Positions 1-5,755 of a stretch of 10,419 bases of DNA are shown piece by piece (position 1 is the stretch's first letter; each line of letters begins with the position of its first letter). The DNA comes from Nitrospirota bacterium (GTDB taxonomy: Bacteria; Nitrospirota; Thermodesulfovibrionia; Thermodesulfovibrionales; JdFR-85): positions 1-10,419 of the forward strand of contig JAADHP010000079.1 of assembly GCA_013151785.1 (NCBI GenBank), in the 5' to 3' direction. The notes beneath the pieces are model-generated. The model made no database searches, was not told the origin of the DNA, and worked only from the letters and a program-made list of their open reading frames with translations. The position numbers were made by a program, and so were the translations under genes.

Positions 1-1061
1 AGGCAATCGTGGAACTCGGGCAGGCAAAAGAGGCTGGCCGTCCATATGATCTTGTGCTAATTGACTGTAAGATGCCTGACATGGATGGATTCGAGGTTGC
101 AGAAAATATAAAGAATGACAGCAATCTTGAGGGAACTACCATCATGATGCTCACCTCTGAGGACAGGAGCAATCACATAGCGCGGGCAAAGGCTCTTGGT
201 ATTTCCGCCTATCTTATAAAGCCTGTGAAAAGACCGGAACTGTATAATACTATAATCAAAACCCTCTCAAAACAGAAGGCGGTTGACAGGAGTAAAAAAG
301 ATAGGAGATGTGAAGTGAAGAAAACAAAGAAACTGTCATATAAGATACCCCCTCTCAGTATTCTGGTTGCAGAAGATGATGAGATAAACCAGAAGATGAT
401 AGCTCGCTTACTTGAAAAAGAAGGCCATAAGGTTACAGTGGCAAGAGACGGCAAAGAGGCACTTGATGCAATAGAAAACTTCAGGTTTGACATTGTTCTG
501 ATGGATGTCCAGATGCCTGAGATGGACGGCCTTGAAGTGACAAGGATTGTGAGGGAAAGGGAGAGCCGCAGAGGTGGGCATCTACCTATCGTGGCCATTA
601 CAGCCTTTGCCTTCAGGGAGGATATGGAGCGTTGTCTTCAGGCAGGTATGGACGGATATATATCAAAACCTATCAGAAAGGATGAACTCTTTGAGACCAT
701 CTCAGAGAAGCTCTTCATGAAGGGAACGCCTGTATTCAACGAGGATGAGGCACTCAGGCTGGTCGATGGTGACAGGGAGTTCCTGAAGGAAATTGCCGGG
801 ATATTTATCAGAAAGTCCCCTGAAACCCTTGAAAGGCTCAGGGATGCCATAGAGGGTAGCAGGCATGAAGACCTTGCACGCACAGCCCACAAACTCAAGA
901 CAGAGCTTGCCTCATTTGGTGCTGAGGCAGCCCGACAGCGGGCCTACAGGCTTGAGATAATGGGCCGAAAGGCAGAACTCTCCGGCGCTCTTCAGGAATA
1001 TGAAGCTTTAAAGAAGGATGTAGACCGTCTGAACGAGGCCTTGAGAGAGTTTATATCATGA
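1..1061 (+). CDS. Hybrid two-component sensor, C-terminal part: REC-REC-HPt (5' end outside window)
   Basis: The reading frame is already open at the left edge (first whole codon at base 3), and the first receiver domain lacks its N-terminal acidic pair, so the gene starts upstream. The GTG at 9 is probably an internal valine. Counting from that codon, receiver 1 has phospho-acceptor D19 (LIDCKMPDMDG), T49 and K71. A basic linker (about 88-112) leads to a complete receiver 2 (about 116-235) with acidic pair D123-D124, acceptor D166 (LMDVQMPEMDG), T198 and K220. An HPt domain follows, with the phospho-histidine H294 in AHKLKTELASFGA. Known family logic: such C-terminal arrays belong to hybrid histidine kinases (BarA-like), with sensor, HisKA and ATPase domains before the receivers. 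Those are not visible here. The stop overlaps the next start by 4 bp (ATGA), so co-translation with the regulator is likely and HPt H294 may pass phosphate to it (inference). Confidence 0.9.
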   Translation, partial: AIVELGQAKEAGRPYDLVLIDCKMPDMDGFEVAENIKNDSNLEGTTIMMLTSEDRSNHIARAKALGISAYLIKPVKRPELYNTIIKTLSKQKAVDRSKKDRRCEVKKTKKLSYKIPPLSILVAEDDEINQKMIARLLEKEGHKVTVARDGKEALDAIENFRFDIVLMDVQMPEMDGLEVTRIVRERESRRGGHLPIVAITAFAFREDMERCLQAGMDGYISKPIRKDELFETISEKLFMKGTPVFNEDEALRLVDGDREFLKEIAGIFIRKSPETLERLRDAIEGSRHEDLARTAHKLKTELASFGAEAARQRAYRLEIMGRKAELSGALQEYEALKKDVDRLNEALREFIS

Positions 1062-2422
1062 GTACAGGACAGACAGGGGCAACAATACTTATTGTTGAGG
1101 ATAGCGAGATCACCCGCAAAATACTTGAACACAAACTGAGGCAGAGTGGTTTTGAATGCCTTGTGGCAGAGGATGGTCTTGAGGCCCTTGAGGTTATAGA
1201 GAGGCATGAGGTTGACCTTGTGCTTTCCGATCAGCAGATGCCAAGGATGGATGGAATTGAACTGCTGAGGGAGATAAAGCTCAGGTATCCTGATATGCCT
1301 TTCATACTTCTAACTGCCCATGGCAGTGTTACCAAGGCTGTTATCTCAATCAAGCAGGGTGCTGATGATTACCTTCAGAAGCCCTATGATCCTGAAAGCC
1401 TGATTGCCACCATACGTCGCAGTCTTAGCTACAGGCAGTTGAGTGAGGCCAACAGGAAGCTAAAAGAGCAACTCTGCAGTCAGCACTGTTTTCAGAATAT
1501 AGTTACAAGATCTCCAGCCATGATACAGGCACTCAGACTTGCAGAAAAAGTGGCCAGGACACCTGATACCACTGTAGCCATCTACGGAGAGAGTGGAACA
1601 GGCAAGGAGGTACTTGCACGGGCAATTCACTTTGCAGGTGAAAGGGTGGAGAACAGGTTTGTTGCTGTTAATTGTGCTGGCATACCACCTGCCCTGTTTG
1701 AGAGTGAGCTTTTCGGTCATGTAAAGGGTGCATTCACTGGAGCAGACAGGGACAGAGAGGGTAAGTTTGAGCTTGCCCAGGGAGGAACCATCCTTCTTGA
1801 TGAAATTGGAGATATGCCCATGGACCTGCAGGCAAAACTGCTGAGGGTGCTTGAGGAACGTGTCTTTGAAAGGGTAGGGTCCAACAGGCCGATCAGGGCT
1901 GATTTCAGGGTTATTGTTGCCACGAACAAGAATATAGCAGAAATGGTAAAAGAAGGAAAGTTCCGTGAAGACCTCTACCACAGGATAAATACCTTCCCTA
2001 TTACTTTACCACCACTGAGAGAGCGAAAGGAGGATATCCCCCTCCTGGTTGAATACTTTATAGAACAGTTCAGAAAGGAGCTGGGAAAGAAGCTGCCAGG
2101 TGTGTCACAGAAGGCCATGGATGTGCTTATGAGCTACCACTGGCCTGGCAATATCCGTGAGCTGAAGAACTGCCTTGAGAGGGCTGCTATCCTGACAGAG
2201 GATGAACTGATCCAGCCTGAACACCTGATTATAAACGACTTAACTACAGGTGAGGAGGGGGATAAGATATGCATTACCATTCCGGTAAATGAATTTACAC
2301 TGGATAGTGTTATAGATAAGACCCTTCAGATAGCCCTCCGCATCTGTAACAATAACAAGACCCGTGCAGCAGAACTGCTCAGGGTGGATCGAAAGATGTT
2401 TTATCGGAGGAAGCACACCTGA
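1058..2422 (+). CDS. NtrC-family sigma-54-dependent response regulator (REC-AAA+-Fis-type HTH)
   Basis: A 454-residue bacterial enhancer-binding protein that activates sigma-54 RNA polymerase by ATP hydrolysis. The receiver (about 8-122) has acidic pair E14-D15, acceptor D58 (LSDQQMP), T86 and K108. The AAA+ domain (about 148-385) has Walker A at 177-184 (GESGTGKE), an intact GAFTGA sigma-54 contact loop at 224-229 and Walker B at 246-249 (LLDE). A Fis-like helix-turn-helix fills the end (about 431-451, NKTRAAELL...RKMFYRR). The protein ends only three residues after YRR, somewhat shorter than the usual YRRLKxYG ending. Its start overlaps the hybrid-sensor stop by 4 bp and has only a weak GAGAG upstream, which suggests translational coupling. 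The two dyads right after its stop codon are the obvious candidates for its own binding sites (inference). Function class is certain; the regulon is not known. Confidence 0.95.
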   Translation: MSTGQTGATILIVEDSEITRKILEHKLRQSGFECLVAEDGLEALEVIERHEVDLVLSDQQMPRMDGIELLREIKLRYPDMPFILLTAHGSVTKAVISIKQGADDYLQKPYDPESLIATIRRSLSYRQLSEANRKLKEQLCSQHCFQNIVTRSPAMIQALRLAEKVARTPDTTVAIYGESGTGKEVLARAIHFAGERVENRFVAVNCAGIPPALFESELFGHVKGAFTGADRDREGKFELAQGGTILLDEIGDMPMDLQAKLLRVLEERVFERVGSNRPIRADFRVIVATNKNIAEMVKEGKFREDLYHRINTFPITLPPLRERKEDIPLLVEYFIEQFRKELGKKLPGVSQKAMDVLMSYHWPGNIRELKNCLERAAILTEDELIQPEHLIINDLTTGEEGDKICITIPVNEFTLDSVIDKTLQIALRICNNNKTRAAELLRVDRKMFYRRKHT

Positions 2423-2424
2423 TC

Positions 2425-2439
2425 GTACCATTCTGGTAC
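2425..2439. promoter_or_regulatory. Perfect 15-bp dyad, candidate enhancer site 1
   Basis: GTACCA-TTC-TGGTAC is a perfect inverted repeat that begins 3 bp after the stop of the NtrC-type regulator. Its centre is about 84 bp upstream of the GG of the sigma-54 promoter at 2515-2530, a typical distance for an enhancer-binding protein. A Fis-type HTH dimer binds dyads of this size. Binding by the adjacent regulator is inference. Confidence 0.6.
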
Positions 2440-2444
2440 ACCCC

Positions 2445-2459
2445 GTTCCTCATTGGTAC
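2445..2459. promoter_or_regulatory. Imperfect 15-bp dyad, candidate enhancer site 2
   Basis: GTTCCT-CAT-TGGTAC keeps the right half-site of site 1 exactly and 4 of 6 bases of the left half. It is offset from site 1 by exactly 20 bp, close to two helical turns, so two dimers could bind on the same DNA face. Tandem sites of this kind are usual upstream of sigma-54 promoters. Confidence 0.5.
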
Positions 2460-2484
2460 AGTCCTGTTGCCTGTCTATTTTTAA

Positions 2485-2497
2485 AAACTCCTTGATT
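2485..2497 (-). promoter_or_regulatory. IHF-like bending site
   Basis: AAACTCCTTGATT matches the reverse complement of the IHF consensus (YAANNNNTTGATW) at every fixed position except the first. A-rich runs flank it on the minus strand. It lies between the paired dyads and the -24/-12 promoter, where IHF normally bends DNA to bring activator and polymerase together. The site is short and AT-rich, so chance similarity is possible. The host's IHF specificity is assumed. Confidence 0.35.
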
Positions 2498-2514
2498 TTA
2501 AATCATTTTTCTTC

Positions 2515-2530
2515 TGGCACGGGTTTTGAT
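2515..2530 (+). promoter_or_regulatory. Sigma-54 (-24/-12) promoter
   Basis: CTGGCACGGGTTTTGAT (2514-2530) follows the consensus YTGGCACGRNNNTTGCW with one mismatch, A for C in the -12 element. The invariant GG is at 2516-2517 and the -12 G at 2528, the required 12-bp offset. Transcription would start near 2540 and run into the 85-residue protein gene and the kinase, giving a leader of about 240 nt. The neighbouring GAFTGA-containing regulator and the dyads upstream support the call. Confidence 0.7.
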
Positions 2531-2532
2531 TT

Positions 2533-2548
2533 TATCCTGAAAAAGGAT
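2533..2548 (+). other. Small GNRA-loop hairpin at the predicted transcript start
   Basis: TATCCT-GAAA-AGGATA is a perfect 6-bp stem with a GAAA tetraloop. It spans the predicted start of the sigma-54 transcript, so it would form in RNA only if transcription starts slightly earlier than about 2540 or the region is read from upstream. It could also be a DNA-level dyad. No T-run follows, so it is not an intrinsic terminator. Confidence 0.3.
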
Positions 2549-2621
2549 ATGGAGAAACAAGAGAAACATAAGGTATGATGCCAGAGTCTCTGAGGAAGCA
2601 GGGCTGTGTCAATTGAGATTA

Positions 2622-2744
2622 ATGATAGTAAAGGGGTTGATGGTATTGGATTCATTATATATTTTGGATACTCGAGGGGGTGGAGAGGGATTTGCGGTAG
2701 TAGAGATGGGAGGTTACGGGGAGTTAAAAGTATGTTGGTTATAA
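2622..2744 (+). CDS. Possible leader small ORF, 40 codons (unproven)
   Basis: An ATG at 2622 opens a 40-codon frame ending at TAA 2742-2744. An internal ATG at 2640, preceded by AAAGGGG (2630-2636), would give 34 residues. The frame is open back to 2541. The peptide is glycine-rich in the middle (TRGGGEGF, then EMGGYGELK) and ends KVCWL. It lies wholly between the sigma-54 promoter and the 85-residue protein gene. I recognise no family, and a frame this short can occur by chance. It is listed because it fills otherwise unexplained leader sequence. Confidence 0.15.
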   Translation: MIVKGLMVLDSLYILDTRGGGEGFAVVEMGGYGELKVCWL

Positions 2745-2783
2745 GATGGGAGAATTATTAATTAAAACCTCAGGAGGAATGGT

Positions 2784-3041
2784 ATGGGCCAGGATGCAGT
2801 GGAGAGATTCCTTGGCAGAATAATAACCGATGATGCCTTCAGGGAGATGGCAAAGGAGTCATTCTTAGAGGCATGCCTTAGGGGAGGTTTTGTATTTACC
2901 GAAAGAGAAGTGGAGATTCTCAGGAGATTGGACCTGGATAAATTCAGAGCCCTCTCAGATGAACTGGACAGGAGGCTCAAGAGAGGTGCCTGTCCAGTAG
3001 TGGCAGGAAGCTGGAGAGATTATACCGGGGGCAACAGGTGA
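2784..3041 (+). CDS. Small NHLP-clan / RiPP-leader-like protein (Os1348- or Franean1_4349-like)
   Basis: An 85-residue protein with a strong ribosome binding site (AGGAGG 2772-2777, 6 bp before ATG). The N-terminal AVERFLGRIITDDAFRE (residues 5-21) followed by a helical FTEREVEILRRLD (38-50) matches the pattern I recall for NHLP-clan leader-like families: AVERxxGRLLTDxxFR, then LTxEExEALRxLD. These are putative leader parts of ribosomally made, modified peptides. This is recall, not a search. The body looks all-helical and soluble, with no signal peptide. The tail (about 68-85) is different: C70, W77 and Y80, ending TGGNR. C31 is the only other cysteine. No peptide-modifying enzyme or transporter lies within the window. 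Its stop overlaps the GTG start of the membrane kinase by 4 bp, so the two are almost certainly co-translated. It may be a ligand, regulator or RiPP precursor; function is unknown. Confidence 0.85.
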   Translation: MGQDAVERFLGRIITDDAFREMAKESFLEACLRGGFVFTEREVEILRRLDLDKFRALSDELDRRLKRGACPVVAGSWRDYTGGNR

Positions 3042-5116
3042 CCCTTGCCAGTGTAGTGAATTTTGTATCAGCAGCAGCCAATCTGGGGCTCGGACTTGTT
3101 GTATTACTGAATAAACCACAAAGACGGATAAACAGGATGGCTGCATTTGTGCTTTCCACTCTTGTTCTCTGGCAGTTCTTTGCTGCACTGGGCTACTCTG
3201 TTCATGACATGGAAAAGGCCTTCCTGTTTGCCGGCATTGCCTATTCAGCAAACGCCTTTATGCCGGCTGCTCTGTTACATTTCTGCTGCCTTGTGCTGAG
3301 GAATTCAAGGGAGTACAGGCCTTCTCCATTACGTCTTATACTGCTCTATTTACCATCCTTCATTTTTGTGTTTTTGTTCAACTCAGGTCTGATGATAGCA
3401 GGCAGAGAGCCACACTGGTGGGGCTATGGTGGGCTCTATAGCAGGTGGTTTTTTCTTTATGCCATCTGGTTCTGTTTGATGGGGGTATTGATTTTATGGA
3501 ACCTCTTCATGGCTGTCAGGGAATCCCTGGATTATAACAGGAAGAATCATATGCAGTACTTTCTTGTTGCCATATCAATCCCCTATTTATGTGGGGCAAT
3601 ATTTGACATATCCTATCCTGCAATTACAGGGCATAATATCTTTCCTGTGGCAGCCGAGGCCACTGTATTGATGAACATAATATTTGCAGTAGGTATCATA
3701 AGGCATCAGCTACTGGATATAAAGATAGTGCTTAACAGGGCCTTTGTTTATGCTGTCCTGTCAGGCACGATAATGATATTCTATCTTGGCTCGGTGTTTT
3801 TAGTGGACAGACTTTCTATTCTGCTTCTGGGAAAGACAGGTAAATGGACAGGTGCTGTTGTAACCCTGCTTGCTGCATCAATCTTCTCTCCTCTTAAGAG
3901 AAAGATTCAACGTTATGCAGACCGTCTCTTTTACAAGGATATTTATGATTATCAACAGATCGCTGATGATTTCAGCCGTTCTGTCACTTCAGTGCTCTCA
4001 ATGGATACCCTTATGGAGATAATCAAAGAAAAGGTCAGAAATAGTCTCAGATTAAAGGATGTGGAACTCTTTGTTGAGGTATCTGAAGATACAAATTCGG
4101 ATAAATATAAATCAGATATCCTGCAATACATGAAGGAGTGTAGAGAGGTCATGCCTGCTGTGCAGTTCGTGGAGAAGATGAAAGATGCGGAATCCATCCT
4201 GCCTTCATCAGGGGGGATAGTGGTTCCTCTTATTTCGGGTGGAGAGGAGATGCTTGGTATAATGTTCTGTGGAGAGAAGATTTCAGGTGAACCTTTCAGG
4301 AAGGAAGATATAAGATTGCTCTCGGTGCTTGGCAGACAGGCAGGCCTTGCAATCAAGAATGCAATGCTCTTTGAAGAACTGGAGAAGAAAAAATCAGAGT
4401 TGATTGAGATGTACGAAAAACTCCTCAGAAACAAACGGCTGGCAAGCCTTGGAGAGATATCGGCAGGTATTGCCCATGAATTGAGAAACCCTCTGAGCAT
4501 TATAAAGGGGTCTGTTCAGGTGCTGAAGGAGGTTGGGCAGTCAGAAGGGATACATAAAGAGATGGTAAATATCATTCAGTATGAGGTGGCAAATCTTGAG
4601 TGTACCATTAATGATTTCCTTACCTTTGCCTCCCCTCCCAGACCAAATCCCAGGGTAGTGATGCTGAATGCCCTTATAGAAGAGACAGTCACTGCATGGC
4701 AGATACAGCTTGGCTCAAACAGATATACAGTAAAAACAGTGTTTGATAAAAAGGTGACAAGCATATGTGTTGATCCCATACAGTTCAGACAGGTGCTTTT
4801 CAATATCCTTAATAATGCCAGGGATGCTATGGGGAATGAAGGAGAGATAACAATAGAAACCAGAAATAATGACAGCAATGAAGTGGAGGTGATTGTTTCA
4901 GATAATGGTCCCGGAATTGAAGATGAAATCAAGGAAAGAATTTTTGTTCCATTCTTTACTACCAAGACCAAAGGCACAGGACTCGGGCTTGCCATTGTCA
5001 GACAGATAGTGGAGGCAAACAGTGGCAGTATATCTGTAGAGAGCGAGTATGGCAGGGGGGCTTCCTTTATAATGAAATTTCCATCCCGCTGTCAGGATGT
5101 GAAGGATGTTGCATGA
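3038..5116 (+). CDS. Membrane sensor histidine kinase (7TM-type N-terminus, GAF-like, HisKA, HATPase)
   Basis: A 692-residue kinase starting at GTG 3038 in a GTGA overlap with the preceding small-protein gene. Hydrophobic segments are visible at about 3-24, 33-55, 62-87, 98-120, 136-160, 172-192 and 201-221, as in HisKA_7TM-type sensors. Two more follow (about 234-256 and 269-285). Then comes the signature DRLFYKDIYDYQ (295-306), known from PrsK-like and related 7TM/GAF kinases. A GAF-like region (about 308-444) and a short coiled coil (444-468) precede HisKA with phospho-acceptor H480 (AHELRNP). The ATPase has an N box at 589-597 (NILNNARDA), G1 at D622-G626 (DNGPG) and G2 at G646-G650 (GTGLG), all intact, so autophosphorylation is expected. 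No receiver domain is attached and no regulator gene follows. The NtrC-type regulator upstream is the likeliest partner (inference). The signal sensed is unknown. Confidence 0.93.
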   Translation: MTLASVVNFVSAAANLGLGLVVLLNKPQRRINRMAAFVLSTLVLWQFFAALGYSVHDMEKAFLFAGIAYSANAFMPAALLHFCCLVLRNSREYRPSPLRLILLYLPSFIFVFLFNSGLMIAGREPHWWGYGGLYSRWFFLYAIWFCLMGVLILWNLFMAVRESLDYNRKNHMQYFLVAISIPYLCGAIFDISYPAITGHNIFPVAAEATVLMNIIFAVGIIRHQLLDIKIVLNRAFVYAVLSGTIMIFYLGSVFLVDRLSILLLGKTGKWTGAVVTLLAASIFSPLKRKIQRYADRLFYKDIYDYQQIADDFSRSVTSVLSMDTLMEIIKEKVRNSLRLKDVELFVEVSEDTNSDKYKSDILQYMKECREVMPAVQFVEKMKDAESILPSSGGIVVPLISGGEEMLGIMFCGEKISGEPFRKEDIRLLSVLGRQAGLAIKNAMLFEELEKKKSELIEMYEKLLRNKRLASLGEISAGIAHELRNPLSIIKGSVQVLKEVGQSEGIHKEMVNIIQYEVANLECTINDFLTFASPPRPNPRVVMLNALIEETVTAWQIQLGSNRYTVKTVFDKKVTSICVDPIQFRQVLFNILNNARDAMGNEGEITIETRNNDSNEVEVIVSDNGPGIEDEIKERIFVPFFTTKTKGTGLGLAIVRQIVEANSGSISVESEYGRGASFIMKFPSRCQDVKDVA

Positions 5117-5262
5117 ATACCATATCCTTTTGCTTCATCTTTATCATTCCCTCTGACTGTCCGGACAGGCAAGCGTTTTCCACTACTGTACAAAAAGATT
5201 TTAAATGAGAGTAGCAAGGCAGGGTGCCGAAGACAATACAGTTAACAGTAAACAGGTAATAT

Positions 5263-5439
5263 TGTCATGCCCAATCCTGTGCTGGATCCTGAAACAAATT
5301 CAGGACAGGCCTGTTTCAGTATCAGTTCGGCATCTCCTGAGATTCTGACCTCCGTCAGAATGACGTCTCATTTGTCATGCCAGGTTCATTTGGACATCCG
5401 GATTTCCCTTCTGTCATGCTGAACTTGTTTCAGCATCTC
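5263..5439. repeat. Cluster of palindromic intergenic repeats (TGTCATKCTGAAC...TTCAGMATCTC type)
   Basis: The core TGTCATGC occurs three times in direct orientation (5263-5270, 5373-5380, 5412-5419). GCATCTC occurs at 5330-5336 and 5433-5439. The cleanest unit is 5412-5439, starting TGTCATGCTGAAC and ending TTCAGCATCTC. A copy in the opposite orientation spans 5339-5364 and contains the perfect hairpin ATTCTGAC-CTCC-GTCAGAAT (5342-5361). The first unit contains the dyads CCTGAA/TTCAGG (5288-5304) and CTGAAAC/GTTTCAG (5289-5319). Repeats of this style are widespread non-coding dispersed palindromes in bacterial genomes. Whether they are mobile (MITE-like) cannot be judged from one locus. Confidence 0.7.
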
Positions 5440-5526
5440 ATGAAACATATAAACAGGAAACCTTTGAATTCATGTACACTTTTGAGTATTGCCACATGGG
5501 GTGGGGATTCTTCACCACCTCTCAGC

Positions 5527-5551
5527 CCGGAAAAATCTGCAATTTTTCCGG
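5527..5551. repeat. Perfect 10-bp stem hairpin inside a larger imperfect inverted repeat
   Basis: CCGGAAAAAT (5527-5536) pairs exactly with ATTTTTCCGG (5542-5551) around a 5-base loop, CTGCA. Outside it GGGATTC (5504-5510) pairs with GAATCCC (5551-5557), and GGG (5499-5501) pairs with CCC (5560-5562) after a 2-bp mismatch. Base 5551 is shared by both stems, so they compete at that position. No T-run follows on the + strand, so it is not a standard terminator. It may be part of the adjacent repeat family or a transcript-end structure. Confidence 0.6.
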
Positions 5552-5670
5552 AATCCCATCCCAATTGAAACCTGATTTGATTTTCTGAAGCCTTTCAAAG
5601 GCAATACCTGTATGCCTGCTTTTTTGCAGACCTTTTTCTATCGCAGCATTTTGGGGTGATGAGATTGGAT

Positions 5671-5700
5671 TTGAAAAGTAATCATAAGAAAAAGTATAAT
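5671..5700 (+). promoter_or_regulatory. Sigma-70-type promoter for the yajC-secDF-recJ operon
   Basis: TTGAAA (5671-5676) and a perfect TATAAT (5695-5700) are separated by 18 bp. Transcription would start near 5707, leaving a leader of about 50 nt before yajC. No other start signal of this quality occurs before secD, and the genes downstream overlap or nearly touch, so this promoter probably serves the whole operon. Confidence 0.7.
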
Positions 5701-5717
5701 ACTCTGATATCCAAGAA

Positions 5718-5732
5718 GGTCATTTTATGACC
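5718..5732 (+). promoter_or_regulatory. 15-bp dyad in the yajC leader
   Basis: GGTCAT-TTT-ATGACC is a perfect 6-bp inverted repeat with a 3-bp spacer, beginning about 11 bp after the predicted transcript start. Its position fits an operator overlapping early transcription. The spacer is tight for an RNA loop, so a protein-binding dyad is more likely than a hairpin. The binding protein is unknown. Confidence 0.35.
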
Positions 5733-5755
5733 AAAAATAACTCTGGAGGTGACGA

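Larger units (their letters stand above)
5117..5755. other. Long intergenic region, no credible gene
   Basis: This gap between the kinase and yajC holds a 12-bp palindrome (CTGTCCGGACAG, 5157-5168), a palindromic repeat cluster (5263-5439), a long hairpin (5527-5551) and a 13-bp palindrome (GCCTTTCAAAGGC, 5590-5602). The yajC promoter and leader follow. I see no convincing intrinsic terminator for the kinase transcript: no GC-rich stem is followed directly by a T-run. Confidence 0.75.

Noticed and set aside
9..11. GTG as a true start of the hybrid sensor
   Set aside because: The frame is open upstream and the receiver domain would lose its first beta strand and acidic pair. The gene is cut by the window edge.
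1460..1981. 173-codon minus-strand frame
   Set aside because: It is antisense to the AAA+ domain of the regulator, whose coding frame is unambiguous.
2454..2470. TGGTAC...TTGC as a second sigma-54 promoter
   Set aside because: The GG-to-GC offset is 14 bp instead of 12, and the sequence is better explained as part of the second dyad.
2493..2510. TGATTT-T-AAATCA followed by TTTTT as a terminator of the regulator gene
   Set aside because: The stem is all weak pairs with at most 4-5 usable bp, and it overlaps the IHF-like site. Folding energy would be too small.
2637..2665. TTGATG-N17-TATTTT as a sigma-70 promoter for the small protein gene
   Set aside because: The match is weak in an AT-rich stretch. 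The sigma-54 promoter upstream is far better supported.
2674..2722. G-tracts in the leader as a G-quadruplex
   Set aside because: Four runs of at least three Gs exist, but one loop is about 18 bases, outside the usual range.
3027..3032. GG near the C-terminus of the small protein as a double-glycine cleavage site
   Set aside because: Only two residues would follow it. The other GG (residues 34-35) falls inside the helical leader-like part.
5157..5168. CTGTCCGGACAG as terminator stem for the kinase
   Set aside because: Only 4 bp can pair around a 4-base loop, and no T-run follows directly.
5377..5568. 63-codon + strand frame with a VMLNLFQHL-like stretch
   Set aside because: It is the translation of the palindromic repeats and the long hairpin. 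VMLNLFQHL-type peptides are a familiar artefact of these repeats, and no ribosome binding site precedes it.
5616..5637. CTGC-TTTTTT-GCAG plus T-rich tail as terminator
   Set aside because: A 4-bp stem is too weak, and the T-run does not follow directly.
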